Part shown: positions 17,936 to 32,189 of the stretch, in pieces
How the letters are laid out: the number at the start of each line of letters is the position of its first letter
Position numbering within the stretch: the first letter of the stretch is position 1
Assembly: GCF_041435095.1 (NCBI RefSeq)
Contig: NZ_CP108025.1
Span: 6,200,001-6,264,000 of the forward strand
Source: Kitasatospora sp. NBC_00315
Lineage (GTDB): Bacteria > Actinomycetota > Actinomycetes > Streptomycetales > Streptomycetaceae
DNA length: 64,000 nucleotides
Reading direction: 5' to 3'
Notes under the pieces: generated by a model
What the model saw: only the letters and a program-made list of their open reading frames with translations
What the model was told of the DNA's origin: nothing
The model's database searches: none
Made by a program: the position numbers and the translations under genes

Positions 17936-18802
17936 ATGAGCGAGAAGAACCGAGATGGCAAGCGCACCGCCCGTGAGCGGATGCTGGAGGAGCGGGCGGC
18001 CGAGGAGGCCAAGTCCAGGCGGAACAAGAAGCTGGCCGTCGGCGGCTCCGTCCTCGCGGTGATCGTGGTGGCGGCGGTGGTCGGCGTGGTGGTGCAGAAC
18101 AACCGCTCCAAGCCCGAGACGCCGGTGGCCGCCCCGGCCGGCACCATCGGCGACAAGAACCTGGTCATCCCGGTCGGTTCGCCCGACGCCCCCTCCACGC
18201 TCACCGTGTACGAGGACCCGCGCTGCCCCGCCTGCGGTGCCTTCGAGCGCGAGTTCAGCCCGACCATCGACCAGCTGGAGGACCAGGGCAAGCTGGTCAT
18301 CAACTACCACATCGTGTCGTTCATCGACCGCTCGCTCGGCGGCAAGGGCTCGAAGTACGCCGCCAACGCCCTGGCCTGCGCGCAGGACGCCGGGCACTTC
18401 CGCGACTACCACGACGTGCTCTACCGCAACCAGCCGGACGAGACCAACGACGCCTTCGGCGACAAGGCCACCCTGATCTCGCTCTCCAAGCAGGTCACCG
18501 GCCTGGACACGCCGACCTTCGAGGCGTGCGTCAACGACAACAGGTTCAGCGGCTGGGTGTCGGCCGTGCAGCAGGACTTCGACAAGTCCAGCTTCAAGTC
18601 GACCCCGACGGTGCTGCTCAACGGCCAGCCGGTCTACCCGAAGAACGGCGCCGACGAGATCACCCCGGAGAACCTGGTCAAGTGGGTCGACGCGGCCAAC
18701 CAGGGCAAGACCCTCGGCACCCCGGGCTCGAACGGCCAGACGCCGGCCCCGACCAGTACCGCCTCCGAGTCGAACAACCCGTCGCCCGGTGTCACCGGCT
18801 GA
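17936..18802 (+). CDS. membrane-anchored DsbA-family thiol-disulfide oxidoreductase
   Basis: A 288-residue protein: basic cytoplasmic N-terminus, one membrane helix (residues 33-53), then a DsbA/thioredoxin-4 domain outside. The redox motif is CPAC (Cys97, Cys100) in YEDPRCPACGAFE; the cis-proline motif is STPTVLLNGQ. The C-terminal 30 residues are a Ser/Thr/Pro-rich tail. It lies 74 bases after the MauE-like gene. Proteins of this type introduce or isomerise disulfides in exported proteins. The ATG at 17936 is chosen because the frame upstream has no family similarity. Confidence 0.9.
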   Translation: MSEKNRDGKRTARERMLEERAAEEAKSRRNKKLAVGGSVLAVIVVAAVVGVVVQNNRSKPETPVAAPAGTIGDKNLVIPVGSPDAPSTLTVYEDPRCPACGAFEREFSPTIDQLEDQGKLVINYHIVSFIDRSLGGKGSKYAANALACAQDAGHFRDYHDVLYRNQPDETNDAFGDKATLISLSKQVTGLDTPTFEACVNDNRFSGWVSAVQQDFDKSSFKSTPTVLLNGQPVYPKNGADEITPENLVKWVDAANQGKTLGTPGSNGQTPAPTSTASESNNPSPGVTG

Positions 18803-18895
18803 TCGCGCGGGCGGCGGCGGGCGCGGGCCGAGTGCGATCTGTGACCCGCCGGGGTGGCCGATCGGGGCCCGCGACACGGTAGCGTCGACCCTGCC

Positions 18896-19867
18896 ATGAA
18901 TATCGCTTACATTCCGAGCCCGTCGCGGGGCGTCCTCCACCTGGGACCGCTCCCGCTGCGCGCGTACGCCTTCTGCATCATCATCGGTGTCGTCGTGGCC
19001 GTCTGGCTCGGCAGCAAGCGCTGGGTCGCCCGGGGCGGTGCCAAGCACACGGTGGGTGACATCGCCGTCTGGGCCGTCCCGTTCGGCCTGGTCGGCGGTC
19101 GGCTGTACCACGTGATCACCGACAACCAGCTGTACTTCGGGGACGGCAGGAATCCCTGGAACGCCTTCAAGATCTGGGAGGGCGGCCTCGGCATCTGGGG
19201 GGCGATCGCGCTCGGCGCGGTCGGTGCCTGGATCGGCTGTCGCCGCCGGGGCGTACCGCTGCCGGCCTGGGCGGACGCCCTCGCGCCGGGCATCGCGCTC
19301 GCCCAGGCCTGCGGCCGCTGGGGCAACTGGTTCAACCAGGAGCTCTACGGCCGGGCGACGACCCTGCCCTGGGGCCTGAAGATCGACAAGACGCTGCCGG
19401 ACGGCGAGGTGGTCCACGGGATCTACCACCCGACCTTCCTGTACGAGTCGCTCTGGTGCGTCGGTGTCGCGCTGCTGGTCATCTGGGCCGACCGCCGCTT
19501 CACCCTCGGCCACGGCCGCGCCTTCGCGCTGTACGTCGCCGCGTACACGGTGGGCCGGTTCTGGATCGAGGCGCTGCGGATCGACGAGGCCCACCGGTTC
19601 CTCGGCCTGCGCCTCAACGACTGGACGTCGATCGTCGTCTTCGTCGGCGCCGTCACCTACCTGGTGATCGTCGGGAAGAAGCGCCCCGGCCGGGAGGACC
19701 CGGACTCGATCGACCCGGCCGCCCGTGAGGAGCGTGCCGCCGCGGCGTCCCACGCCTCGGACGGTGACGACTCCGCCGAGAGCCCCGGTGCCGGCGGCGG
19801 CCTGGCCGACGCGGTCGGCCCCACCCCCGCACAGGCTGCCCCGACGGATGCCGAGAAGCTCATCTGA
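18896..19867 (+). CDS. lgt: prolipoprotein diacylglyceryl transferase
   Basis: A 323-residue integral membrane enzyme that transfers diacylglycerol from phosphatidylglycerol to the lipobox cysteine of preprolipoproteins. The Lgt signature GRWGNWFNQELYG (about residues 140-152) and HPTFLYESLW are visible, with about seven membrane helices. The C-terminal 60 residues are a hydrophilic Ala/Asp/Pro tail typical of streptomycete Lgt. TAGCGT at 18880-18885 is a -10-like hexamer 10 bases before the ATG. The substrate range would include the lipoprotein encoded at 56071-57729. Confidence 0.96.
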   Translation: MNIAYIPSPSRGVLHLGPLPLRAYAFCIIIGVVVAVWLGSKRWVARGGAKHTVGDIAVWAVPFGLVGGRLYHVITDNQLYFGDGRNPWNAFKIWEGGLGIWGAIALGAVGAWIGCRRRGVPLPAWADALAPGIALAQACGRWGNWFNQELYGRATTLPWGLKIDKTLPDGEVVHGIYHPTFLYESLWCVGVALLVIWADRRFTLGHGRAFALYVAAYTVGRFWIEALRIDEAHRFLGLRLNDWTSIVVFVGAVTYLVIVGKKRPGREDPDSIDPAAREERAAAASHASDGDDSAESPGAGGGLADAVGPTPAQAAPTDAEKLI

Positions 19868-19883
19868 CCTGCGTCGATCTACT

Positions 19884-19925
19884 GCTTCGGCCGCTCCCAC
19901 CGACCAGGTGGCGGGCGGCCGAAGC
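19884..19925 (+). terminator. terminator hairpin after lgt
   Basis: Inverted repeat with an 18-19 base arm (GCTTCGGCCGC core plus CCACC/GGTGG) and a five-base loop, 17 bases after the lgt stop. Confidence 0.75.
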
Positions 19926-20072
19926 GCTGTTCGGACAGCCTTACTTTGCTGGAAAACACCTGATCATCGGACTACGTTCAGCCATGTGAGAGCCCCCGGG
20001 CAGTCCGTCGCTCACGGCAGTCAGCCGTGCCCGGACGCGGCCGGGGACAGGCGGCGACGGAGGACGACAGAC

Positions 20073-20819
20073 GTGAGCGCGACCATCAGCGAACCCCGCA
20101 CCGAGGACGACCAGCCGAAGCCCCGCATTCCCGCGGAGGGACACCACCGCGACGTGAACGGCGGCTGGCTGCGTCCGGCGGTGTTCGGCGCGATGGACGG
20201 GCTGGTCTCCAACTTCGCGCTGATGACCGGCGTGGTCGGCGGCGCCGCCTCCAGCGGTGCGGTGGTGCTGACCGGCCTGGCGGGGCTCGCCGCCGGCGCC
20301 TGCTCGATGGCGGCGGGGGAGTACACCTCGGTCGCCTCCCAGCGTGAGCTGGTGCAGGCCGAGATCGAGGCGGAGCGCCTGGAGCTGAGCCGCAACCCGC
20401 ACGGCGAGCTGGCCGAGCTGGCCGAGCTGTACGTCTCCCGGGGGGTGGAGCCCGAGCTCGCGCGCGAGGTGGCCCGGCAGCTGTCGGCGGACCCGGACCG
20501 CACGCTGGAGATCCACGCCCGGGAGGAGCTGGGCATCGACCCGAACGACCTGCCCTCGCCGCTGGTGGCGGCGGGCTCCTCGTTCGTCTGCTTCGCCCTG
20601 GGCGCGCTGCTCCCGCTGCTGCCCTACCTGCTGGGTGCGACCTCGCTGCTGCCCGCGCTGCTGCTCTCGCTGGCCGGCCTGTTCGCCTGCGGCGCCGTGG
20701 TGGCCCGGGTGACGGCCCGCAGCTGGTGGTTCAGCGGTCTGCGTCAGCTGGTGCTGGGCGGGGTCGCGGCCGGTGTGACCTACCTGCTGGGGTGGCTGAT
20801 CGGCGGGGCGGTCGGCTGA
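20073..20819 (+). CDS. VIT1/CCC1-family metal transporter
   Basis: A 248-residue membrane protein of the vacuolar iron transporter/CCC1 family, which moves Fe2+ or Mn2+. The first helix has the family motif FGAMDGLVSNFALMTGV, and the second has AAGACSMAAGEYTSVASQRE, in which the Met and Glu residues line the metal path. A cytoplasmic acidic helical region (residues 90-165) and three C-terminal helices follow. GGAGGA at 20059-20064 supports the GTG start. The metal and direction of transport are not shown by the sequence. Confidence 0.9.
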   Translation: MSATISEPRTEDDQPKPRIPAEGHHRDVNGGWLRPAVFGAMDGLVSNFALMTGVVGGAASSGAVVLTGLAGLAAGACSMAAGEYTSVASQRELVQAEIEAERLELSRNPHGELAELAELYVSRGVEPELAREVARQLSADPDRTLEIHAREELGIDPNDLPSPLVAAGSSFVCFALGALLPLLPYLLGATSLLPALLLSLAGLFACGAVVARVTARSWWFSGLRQLVLGGVAAGVTYLLGWLIGGAVG

Positions 20820-20828
20820 CCGGAGCGT

Positions 20829-20856
20829 GGGCCGCCCGCCTCCGGGCGGTCGGCCC
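20829..20856 (+). terminator. terminator hairpin after transporter gene
   Basis: A 12-bp arm with one mismatch (GGGCCGCCCGCC pairing with GGCGGTCGGCCC) and a four-base loop, 9 bases after the stop. Confidence 0.75.
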
Positions 20857-21322
20857 CGCGGCATCGTGCGATGGCACAACTGATGCATGATTATGCCCCG
20901 GAGTGCGTGACGTTCCGCACATGGGAGCAGGGTGCTCGGTTGTCCTAGTATCCCCGTGGGGCCTGCGGACCCGACGATTCCAATCTTCGGCTCCCCCTCG
21001 TGGTGACGAATCGCAGGCGGGCCCGAGGCGATCTTGGTTCGCCGGCATTTCGTCACTGTTTCAGGCGCGCGGCCGGCGGGCACACTGGTGGGAGCATGCG
21101 GACGCGTGTTCGCCCCCCTCGGTAGCTACTACCCGTCGGTAACCGGCTCTGACCTGGGGTTTGCGTCCGCCATGTGGACGGCGCCGTCCACTTCCCGGGA
21201 TGTCGGGCATCATGTAACCTGCACGAAATCGCAGAGGGCCAACGTCGTCCCTGTTGCACAGAGAGCTCCCCAGGCCTTGGCGCCGGGTGGGCCCCACTAT
21301 CAAGACGACGACGGGAGAGCCG
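20857..21322 (+). other. long non-coding gap upstream of gltB
   Basis: About 465 bases without a convincing gene; the open frames here lack a ribosome site and have codon use unlike the neighbours. It contains a -10-like TAGTAT (20946-20951), a small inverted repeat GGTAG-CTA-CTACC (21121-21133) and the GlnR-like box annotated separately. The length allows a structured leader or a small RNA, but I cannot assign a known class. Confidence 0.5.
21214..21229 (+). promoter_or_regulatory. GlnR-like box GTAAC-N6-GAAAT
   Basis: GTAAC (21214-21218), six bases, then GAAAT (21225-21229), close to the GlnR half-site pair gTnAC-N6-GaAAc of Streptomyces nitrogen genes. It lies about 94 bases before the gltB ATG. 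The nitrogen-assimilation role of gltBD makes the match plausible. MtrA recognises similar sites. Confidence 0.5.
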
Positions 21323-25943
<4,621 letters not shown>

Positions 25944-25951
<8 letters not shown>

Positions 25952-27404
25952 CCCCAAGGGCTTCCTGACCACGCCCAAGCAGCTCGCCGAGCGTCGCCCC
26001 GTCGACGTCCGGATCCGTGACTGGAACGAGGTCTACGTCGAGCGCAGCCTCCTTCCGATCATCACGAAGCAGGCCGGCCGCTGCATGGACTGCGGCATCC
26101 CGTTCTGCCACAACGGCTGCCCGCTCGGGAACCTCATTCCCGAGTGGAACGACCTGACCTACCGGGACGACTGGTCCGGCGCGATCGAGCGCCTGCACGC
26201 GACCAACAACTTCCCGGAGTTCACCGGCCGCCTCTGCCCCGCTCCCTGCGAGTCGGCGTGCGTGCTCGGGATCAACCAGGACGCGGTGACCATCAAGAAC
26301 GTCGAGGTCACCATCATCGACAAGGCCTGGGACAACGGCGGCGTCACGCCGCAGATCCCGGAGCGGCTGTCCGGCAAGACCGTGGCCGTCGTCGGCTCCG
26401 GCCCGGCCGGCCTGGCCGTGGCCCAGCAGCTGACCCGGGCCGGGCACACCGTGGTGGTGTACGAGCGCGCCGACCGCATCGGCGGCCTGCTGCGCTACGG
26501 AATCCCCGAGTTCAAGATGGAGAAGCGCCACATCAACCGCCGCGTCGAGCAGATGCGCGCGGAGGGTACCCGCTTCCGTACCGGTGTCAGTGTCGGCGAG
26601 GACATCACCGGCCAGCAGCTGCGCGAGCGCTTCGACGCCGTCGTGGTCGCCGCCGGTGCCACCACCGCCCGTGACCTGCCCGTCCCCGGCCGGGAGCTCA
26701 AGGGCATCCACCAGGCGATGGAGTACCTGCCGCTCGCCAACAAGGTGCAGGAGGGCGACTTCGTCGAGACGCCCATCAGCGCCAAGGGCAAGCACGTCAT
26801 CGTCATCGGCGGCGGCGACACCGGCGCCGACTGCCTCGGCACCGCACTGCGCCAGGGGGCGGCCTCGGTCACCCAGCTGGAGATCATGCCGCGCCCGAGC
26901 GACGACCGGCCGACCGGCCAGCCGTGGCCGACGATGCCGATGGTCTACAAGGTCACCTCCGCGCACGAGGAGGGCGGTGAGCGCGTGTACAGCGTGAACA
27001 CCACCCACTTCAGCGGCGACGAGGACGGCAACGTCCAGGAGCTGCACCTGGTCGAGGTCGAGTTCAAGGACGGCCGCTTCCAGCCCGTCGAGGGCACCGA
27101 GCGGTCCATCCCGGCCCAGCTCGTCACCCTCGCCATGGGCTTCACCGGCACCGACACCGCCAACGGCCTGGTGGAGCAGCTGGGCGTCGACCTCGACGCC
27201 CGCGGCAACATCAACCGGGACGGCGCCTTCGCCACCAACGTGGACGGCGTGTACGTCTGCGGCGACGCCGGCCGCGGCCAGTCACTGATCGTCTGGGCCA
27301 TCGCCGAGGGCCGCTCCGCGGCCGCCGCGGTGGACACGTTCCTCGGTGGCAAGACCGCCCTGCCCGCCCCGATCCGCCCGACGGACCGCCCCCTGGTGGT
27401 CTGA
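25944..27404 (+). CDS. gltD: glutamate synthase small subunit
   Basis: A 486-residue beta subunit that takes electrons from NADPH through FAD and passes them to GltB. The two N-terminal 4Fe-4S cysteine groups are GRCMDCGIPFCHNGCPLGN and CPAPCESACVLGI. The FAD site is VAVVGSGPAGLAVAQQL and the NADPH site IVIGGGDTGADCLG. GVYVCGDAGRGQSLIVWAI is the C-terminal FAD-binding motif. Its ATG lies inside the end of gltB (8-base overlap), with GGAGG at 25933-25937 as ribosome site, so the subunits are made together. Confidence 0.97.
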
Positions 27405-27479
27405 CCGGACGGCCCGGCGCCGCATCGCCGGGCTGCTTCAGCCGCTGACCCGTCAGAGCCGCCGGGCCACCGCGGTCTT

Positions 27480-27526
27480 GCAGCGCCTGCTCCCTCCCCG
27501 ACCAAGTTGGGAGCAGGTGCTGCTTT
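27480..27526 (+). terminator. terminator after gltD
   Basis: A 15-bp stem with one G-T pair (GCAGCGCCTGCTCCC arm), a 14-base loop and a following TTT. It is the clearest T-tailed terminator in the window. Confidence 0.9.
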
Positions 27527-27651
27527 GTCGTGTGCGCCCGCCCTGCGGGGCGCGGCGTGTGAGCCCGCGCGGGCGGGGCTGCGCGGGCGGGCGAGTCGGC
27601 GGGCGGTTCGGCCCCCGGGGTGCCGGTGTGCCCCAGGAGCCCTTCGGCGTA

Positions 27652-27663
27652 CCACAGTTGTGG
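27652..27663. promoter_or_regulatory. inverted repeat CCACA-GT-TGTGG
   Basis: Inverted repeat with five-base arms, about 95 bases before the XRE regulator gene. It is a possible operator for that regulator. The remainder of the gap 27527-27755 shows no gene. Confidence 0.3.
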
Positions 27664-27755
27664 GTCGTCCGGCGGTTCCGGTACCGGATGTCGGCCCCAA
27701 GTGGCAGACTGCGGCGAGAACCGGGGGCGGACGCGAGTGGCGGAGGTTCACCAGG

Positions 27756-28622
27756 ATGAGCACAACGCAGACCGGTGGCGGTACGACGGTGCGGCGCCTG
27801 ATGCTGGGCTCCCAGCTGCGCCGGTTGCGGGAGGCCGGCGGTGTCTCGCGGGAGGAGGCCGGGTACTCGATCCGGGCGTCCGAGTCCAAGATCAGCCGGA
27901 TGGAGCTGGGCCGGGTCGGCTTCAAGGAGCGGGACGTCGCGGATCTGCTCACCCTCTACGGCGTGGTCGGCGACGGCGAGCGCGGCGCTCTGCTCGCCAT
28001 GGTGGGCGAGGCCAACGCGGCCACCTGGTGGCACGGTTACGGTGACGTGGTGCCGAGCTGGTTCCAGGGGTACCTGGGGCTGGAGGAGGCGGCCTGCCGG
28101 ATCCGCAGTTACGAGGTCCAGTTCATCCACGGCCTGCTGCAGACCGCCGACTACGCGCGCGCCGTCATCCGCCTGGGCAACGGGGGCGCCGAGCCGGAGG
28201 AGATCGAGCGGCGGGTGGCGGTCCGGACGCGTCGCCAGGAGCTGCTGACCGGCGACCGGGCGCCGCTGCTCCTCGCGGTCGTCGACGAGGCGGCGCTGCG
28301 CAGGCCCTGGGGCGGGGCCGAGGTGATGGCCGCCCAGATCGACCGGCTGGCGGAGCTCGCCGAGCTGCCGAACGTCGACCTGCGGGTGATGCCGCTGGGG
28401 GTCGGCGGCATCCGTGCGGAGGGCGGCGCCTTCTCGATGCTGAGCTTCCCCGAGCCCGAACTGCCCGACGTGGTCTACCTGGAGCAGTTCACCAGCGCGC
28501 TCTACCTGGACAAGGCGGACCAGGTCGAGGCGTACGGCCGGGCCATGGAGCGGCTGGTCGCCGACTGCCTGGCGCCGGAGCAGGGGCTCGAACTGCTGGG
28601 GCTGATCCGCAAGGAGCTCTAG
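27756..28622 (+). CDS. XRE-family regulator with DUF5753 domain
   Basis: A 288-residue DNA-binding protein. Residues 8-70 are a helix-turn-helix of the XRE type (LGSQLRRLREAGGVSREEAGY, then SESKISRMELGR). Residues about 95-280 match the Scr1-like DUF5753 domain (YEVQFIHGLLQTADYARAVI). Streptomycetes hold dozens of these, often paired with a small DUF397 gene; no such partner follows here. GGAGG at 27742-27746 precedes the ATG. Target genes are unknown; the aldehyde dehydrogenase gene follows 129 bases downstream. Confidence 0.9.
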   Translation: MSTTQTGGGTTVRRLMLGSQLRRLREAGGVSREEAGYSIRASESKISRMELGRVGFKERDVADLLTLYGVVGDGERGALLAMVGEANAATWWHGYGDVVPSWFQGYLGLEEAACRIRSYEVQFIHGLLQTADYARAVIRLGNGGAEPEEIERRVAVRTRRQELLTGDRAPLLLAVVDEAALRRPWGGAEVMAAQIDRLAELAELPNVDLRVMPLGVGGIRAEGGAFSMLSFPEPELPDVVYLEQFTSALYLDKADQVEAYGRAMERLVADCLAPEQGLELLGLIRKEL

Positions 28623-28751
28623 CGGGACGGCCCCGACCGGACGGCTGCCCTCCGTTCGGCGCCCGGACACCCAGGATCCGTTCGTGGTCACTACGATGAT
28701 GGTCGGTCAGACGAGAGGTCGGCCGGTGGTGTCGTGGGCGAGAGGGATCAG

Positions 28752-30209
28752 ATGTCCTACTTTACGGAACTGTCGCGGCAGTTCATCGACGGCGAATGGC
28801 GGACCGGTTCCGGCACCTGGGACATCGTCGACATCGATCCGTACAGCGGCGACAAGCTCGCCACCATCACCGTCGCCACCGTGGACGAGATCGACGACGC
28901 GTACCGCGCGGCGGAGCGCGCGCAGCGGTCCTGGGCCCGGGTCAACCCGTACACCCGGCGGCTGGTGTTCGAGCGCGCGCTGCGGGTGATCGAGGAGCGC
29001 GAGGCCGAGATAACCGAGGCGATCATCGCCGAGCTCGGCGGTACGGCGCTGAAGGCCGGCTTCGAACTCGCCCTGTCCAAGGACATGTTGCGCGAGGCCA
29101 CCCAGCTCTCGCTGCGCGCGGAGGGCCGGATCCTGCCCTCGCCGGTGGACGGCAAGGAGAACCGTCTCTACCGGCTGCCGGTCGGCGTGGTCGGGGTGAT
29201 CAGCCCCTTCAACTTCCCGCTGTTCCTGTCGCTGAAGGCGGTCGCGCCGGCGCTGGCGCTGGGCAACGCCGTGGTGCTCAAGCCGCACCAGAACACGCCG
29301 GTGGTCGGCGGCACCCTGATCGCCAGGATCTTCGAGGAGGCCGGGCTGCCCGCCGGTCTGCTGAACGTGGTGGTCACCGACATCGCCGAGATCGGCGACG
29401 CCTTCATCGAGCACCCGGTGCCCAAGGTGATCTCCTTCACCGGCTCCGACACCGTCGGCCGGCACGTCGCCACGGTCGCCGCGGGGCACTTCAAGCGGAC
29501 CGTCCTGGAGCTCGGCGGCAACAGCGCCCTGATCGTGCTGGACGACGCGGACCTCGACTACGCGGTGGACGCGGCGGTGTTCAGTCGGTTCGCGCACCAG
29601 GGGCAGGTCTGCATGGCGGCCAACCGGGTGCTGGTCGACCGCAGCGTCGAGCAGGAGTTCACCGAGCGCTTCGTGGCCAAGGTCGCCTCCCTGAAGGTCG
29701 GCGATCCCAGGGATCCGGCCACCCACATCGGCCCGCTGATCAACGCCAACCAGGCCGAGGCGCTCACCGCCGAGGTGGACCGGGCGGTCGCGGCCGGCGC
29801 CACCGCGCTTCTGCGCGGGCAGACCGTCGGCACCCTGATGGACCCGGTGGTGCTGGGCGGCCTGCCGGACGGTGACCCGATCCTGCGGCGCGAACTCTTC
29901 GGCCCGGTGGTCCTGGTGGTGCCCTTCGACGGCGAGGACGAGGCGGTGCGGATCGCCAACGACACCCCGTTCGGGCTCAGCGGCGCGGTGCACACGGCGG
30001 ATGTGGAGCGAGGGGTCCGGCTGGCGCAGCGGATCGAGACCGGCATGATCCACATCAACGACGGCACCATCCACGACGAGCCGGTGGTGCCGTTCGGCGG
30101 CGAGAAGAACTCCGGGGTGGGCCGGCTGAACGGTGAGGCCACCGTGGAGGCGTTCACCACGGTGAAGTGGATCTCCATCCAGCACGGGCGCAGCCGCTTC
30201 CCGTTCTGA
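28752..30209 (+). CDS. NAD(P)-dependent aldehyde dehydrogenase
   Basis: A 485-residue aldehyde dehydrogenase. The catalytic Cys is in FAHQGQVCMAANR and the general base Glu in TVLELGGNSALIV. SPFNFPLFLSLKAVAPALA is the oxyanion Asn region, and LKPHQNTPVVGG and ISFTGSDTVGRHVA bind the cofactor. DEPVVPFGGEKNSGVG near the end is typical of the class. Resemblance is to the benzaldehyde/vanillin dehydrogenase branch, but the substrate cannot be fixed. AGAGGG upstream serves as ribosome site. It ends at a strong hairpin shared with the convergent nucleotidase gene. Confidence 0.93.
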   Translation: MSYFTELSRQFIDGEWRTGSGTWDIVDIDPYSGDKLATITVATVDEIDDAYRAAERAQRSWARVNPYTRRLVFERALRVIEEREAEITEAIIAELGGTALKAGFELALSKDMLREATQLSLRAEGRILPSPVDGKENRLYRLPVGVVGVISPFNFPLFLSLKAVAPALALGNAVVLKPHQNTPVVGGTLIARIFEEAGLPAGLLNVVVTDIAEIGDAFIEHPVPKVISFTGSDTVGRHVATVAAGHFKRTVLELGGNSALIVLDDADLDYAVDAAVFSRFAHQGQVCMAANRVLVDRSVEQEFTERFVAKVASLKVGDPRDPATHIGPLINANQAEALTAEVDRAVAAGATALLRGQTVGTLMDPVVLGGLPDGDPILRRELFGPVVLVVPFDGEDEAVRIANDTPFGLSGAVHTADVERGVRLAQRIETGMIHINDGTIHDEPVVPFGGEKNSGVGRLNGEATVEAFTTVKWISIQHGRSRFPF

Positions 30210-30213
30210 CACT

Positions 30214-30256
30214 CCGGCCGGGTCGCCACCCCCTGTGGGGGCGGCGACCCGGCCGG
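30214..30256. terminator. hairpin between aldehyde dehydrogenase and nucleotidase genes
   Basis: Near-perfect inverted repeat with about 19-base arms (CCGGCCGGGTCGCC core). It starts 5 bases after the rightward stop and lies 57 bases from the leftward stop, so it can serve both strands. Confidence 0.8.
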
Positions 30257-30313
30257 CGGACCGCCAGTGATGGGCCGGGGGTGGGCCGGGGCCCGGCCCA
30301 CCCCCCAGGGTGC

Positions 30314-32140
30314 CTAGAAGACCGGCACGCCGGCGCGGACCAGGCGCCAGGACACCGAGGCGAAGTCCGCCGGGTCGATGACGCCCTTGGCCTTCACCCA
30401 GGCGATCATCGTGTTGCGGATCTCGTTGGAGTCAGCCCAGACCGACGTGGCCGCCGCGACGTGCGGGAAGTTGCCGCCGCCGTTCGCCCGGTAGTTGTTC
30501 ACCGCGAGGACGAACTGCGCGGCCGGGTCGACCGCCTTGCCGTCGTAGGAGAGGCCGACGATCCGCGAGCCGACCGGCTGCGAGATGTCGATGTCGTAGG
30601 AGACCCCGTACAGCGAGTCGTAGTTGTAGTCGGGTGTGCTCTGCTGGTTGGTCAGCGTCTCCAGCACCACGGGCGCCCCCGGGGCCAGCTGCGCGAAGTA
30701 CTTGGCCGAGAACTCCAGGTAGTCCTTGATCTGGGCGCCGGTCAGGATGCGCGCCTCCAGGGTGTTCTCGTAGATGTACAGGCCGGCCGCGTCGCGCAGC
30801 TTGACCTGCCCGGCCGGGATCAGCGCCGTCCGGTTGAAGGGCGCGGCCTGGGCCAGCACCGGCAGGTTCGCGTACGACGTGGAGGCGAGGGCGGCCTTCA
30901 CCGTGTCGGCCTGCACCCGGCCGATCAGGTCGATGATCGGGGTGTCCTTGAACGGCGCCTCGGCGATGGAGAGTTCGGTCTTGCAGGTGCCGATCACCTG
31001 GTTGACGTACTCGACCACCTTCTTGTGCTGGGCGGAGAGCGCGTCGACGATCTCCGGGTCCTCCGCCACCGTGTTGGAGTTCAGCACCCGGGAGGAGAGC
31101 GAGACGAGCGTCCAGGAGCCGTTGTCGAACTCCACCTCGAAGTCGAAGCAGGTCAGGCGCTGGCCCCAGCAGAGCGGCTCGGAGAGCACCACCGTCCTAC
31201 CGGTCTGCTTGTTGACGATCAGGCGCTGGGCCACCTCCTTGTGGGTGTGGCCCACCAGCACCGCGTCGATGCCGGCCACCGTCTCGGCCATCTCGCCGGA
31301 CGCGTCCTCGGGCCAGGGCAGCTGGTCGCCGTAGGTGGTCGGCTCGTCGATGCCTGAGTGTGCCGACACCACGATGATGTCCGCGCCGGCCGCCTTCATC
31401 CGGGGCACGTACTTCGCCGCCATCTCGACGATGCCGGGGAAGACCATCTTGCCCGAGACGTTGGCCTTGTCCCAGATCGCGATGCCCGGGTTGGTCAGGC
31501 CCAGGATGCCGACCTTGAGCGGGCGGCCGTGGCCCAGGTGCAGCTCCTTGATGACGTACGGAGTGAACGCGGGCTTCTCGTTCTTGGCGTGCAGCGCGTT
31601 GGCGCCCAGCAGCGGGAACTCCAGCTGCTCCTCGAAGGCGCGCAGGGTCGGGATGCCGTAGTTGAACTCGTGGTTGCCGAGCGCCGCCGCGTCGTAGCCC
31701 ATCAGGTTCATGGCCAGGGCCATCGGGTGCTCGGGGGCGGTGTCCGCGTCGGTGGCGATCGGGTCGACCCGGGCGTAGTAGTACGTCAGCTGGGTGCCCT
31801 GGATCATGTCGCCGGCGTCGATCAGCAGGGTGCGGTCCCAGCCCTTGTCCTCGCGGACCTGGTTGGCGAGGGTGGAGATCTTGGCCAGGCCGACGTCGTT
31901 GTGCGCCTTGTCCGCGTAGACCGCGTCGGTGAAGTAGTCCCAGTTCAGCACCCGGCCGTGCAGGTCGGTGGTGCCCATGACGGTGAAGGCCTGCTTCTTC
32001 TGGTCCTTCTTCTTGCCCTGCTGGTCGGCGCCCGCGGCCGCGGCCGGGGAGGCCGCGGCCACCGAGGCGCCGCCGGCCAGGGCGGCGCCCGCGGCGGTCG
32101 CGGCGGAGCGGGTGACGAAGTCACGGCGGTTCAGAGGCAT
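30314..32140 (-). CDS. Tat-exported bifunctional metallophosphatase/5'-nucleotidase
   Basis: A 608-residue exported enzyme of the UshA/5'-nucleotidase family, which releases phosphate from nucleotides outside the membrane. The N-terminus is a twin-arginine signal (NRRDFVTRSAATAAGAAL, cleavage near residue 35-40). Calcineurin-like metal motifs are in order: TTDLHGRVLNW, LIDAGDMIQGT, ALGNHEFNYG, VVSAHSGIDE and AVLVGHTHKE. The C-terminal domain has FVLAVNNYRANGGGNFPH, the substrate-binding part. The start is ATG 32140 with CTGGAG upstream. It neighbours the CIS locus; whether they are functionally linked is unknown. Confidence 0.93.
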   Translation of the reverse strand: MPLNRRDFVTRSAATAAGAALAGGASVAAASPAAAAGADQQGKKKDQKKQAFTVMGTTDLHGRVLNWDYFTDAVYADKAHNDVGLAKISTLANQVREDKGWDRTLLIDAGDMIQGTQLTYYYARVDPIATDADTAPEHPMALAMNLMGYDAAALGNHEFNYGIPTLRAFEEQLEFPLLGANALHAKNEKPAFTPYVIKELHLGHGRPLKVGILGLTNPGIAIWDKANVSGKMVFPGIVEMAAKYVPRMKAAGADIIVVSAHSGIDEPTTYGDQLPWPEDASGEMAETVAGIDAVLVGHTHKEVAQRLIVNKQTGRTVVLSEPLCWGQRLTCFDFEVEFDNGSWTLVSLSSRVLNSNTVAEDPEIVDALSAQHKKVVEYVNQVIGTCKTELSIAEAPFKDTPIIDLIGRVQADTVKAALASTSYANLPVLAQAAPFNRTALIPAGQVKLRDAAGLYIYENTLEARILTGAQIKDYLEFSAKYFAQLAPGAPVVLETLTNQQSTPDYNYDSLYGVSYDIDISQPVGSRIVGLSYDGKAVDPAAQFVLAVNNYRANGGGNFPHVAAATSVWADSNEIRNTMIAWVKAKGVIDPADFASVSWRLVRAGVPVF

Positions 32141-32189
32141 CAACGGCTCCAGGGGGACGTGCGGGCAGACGGATCGTCAAACATATGTG

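Noticed and set aside
20903..21142. Small open frame in the gap before gltB
   Set aside because: No ribosome site, random-looking codon third positions and no recognisable product.
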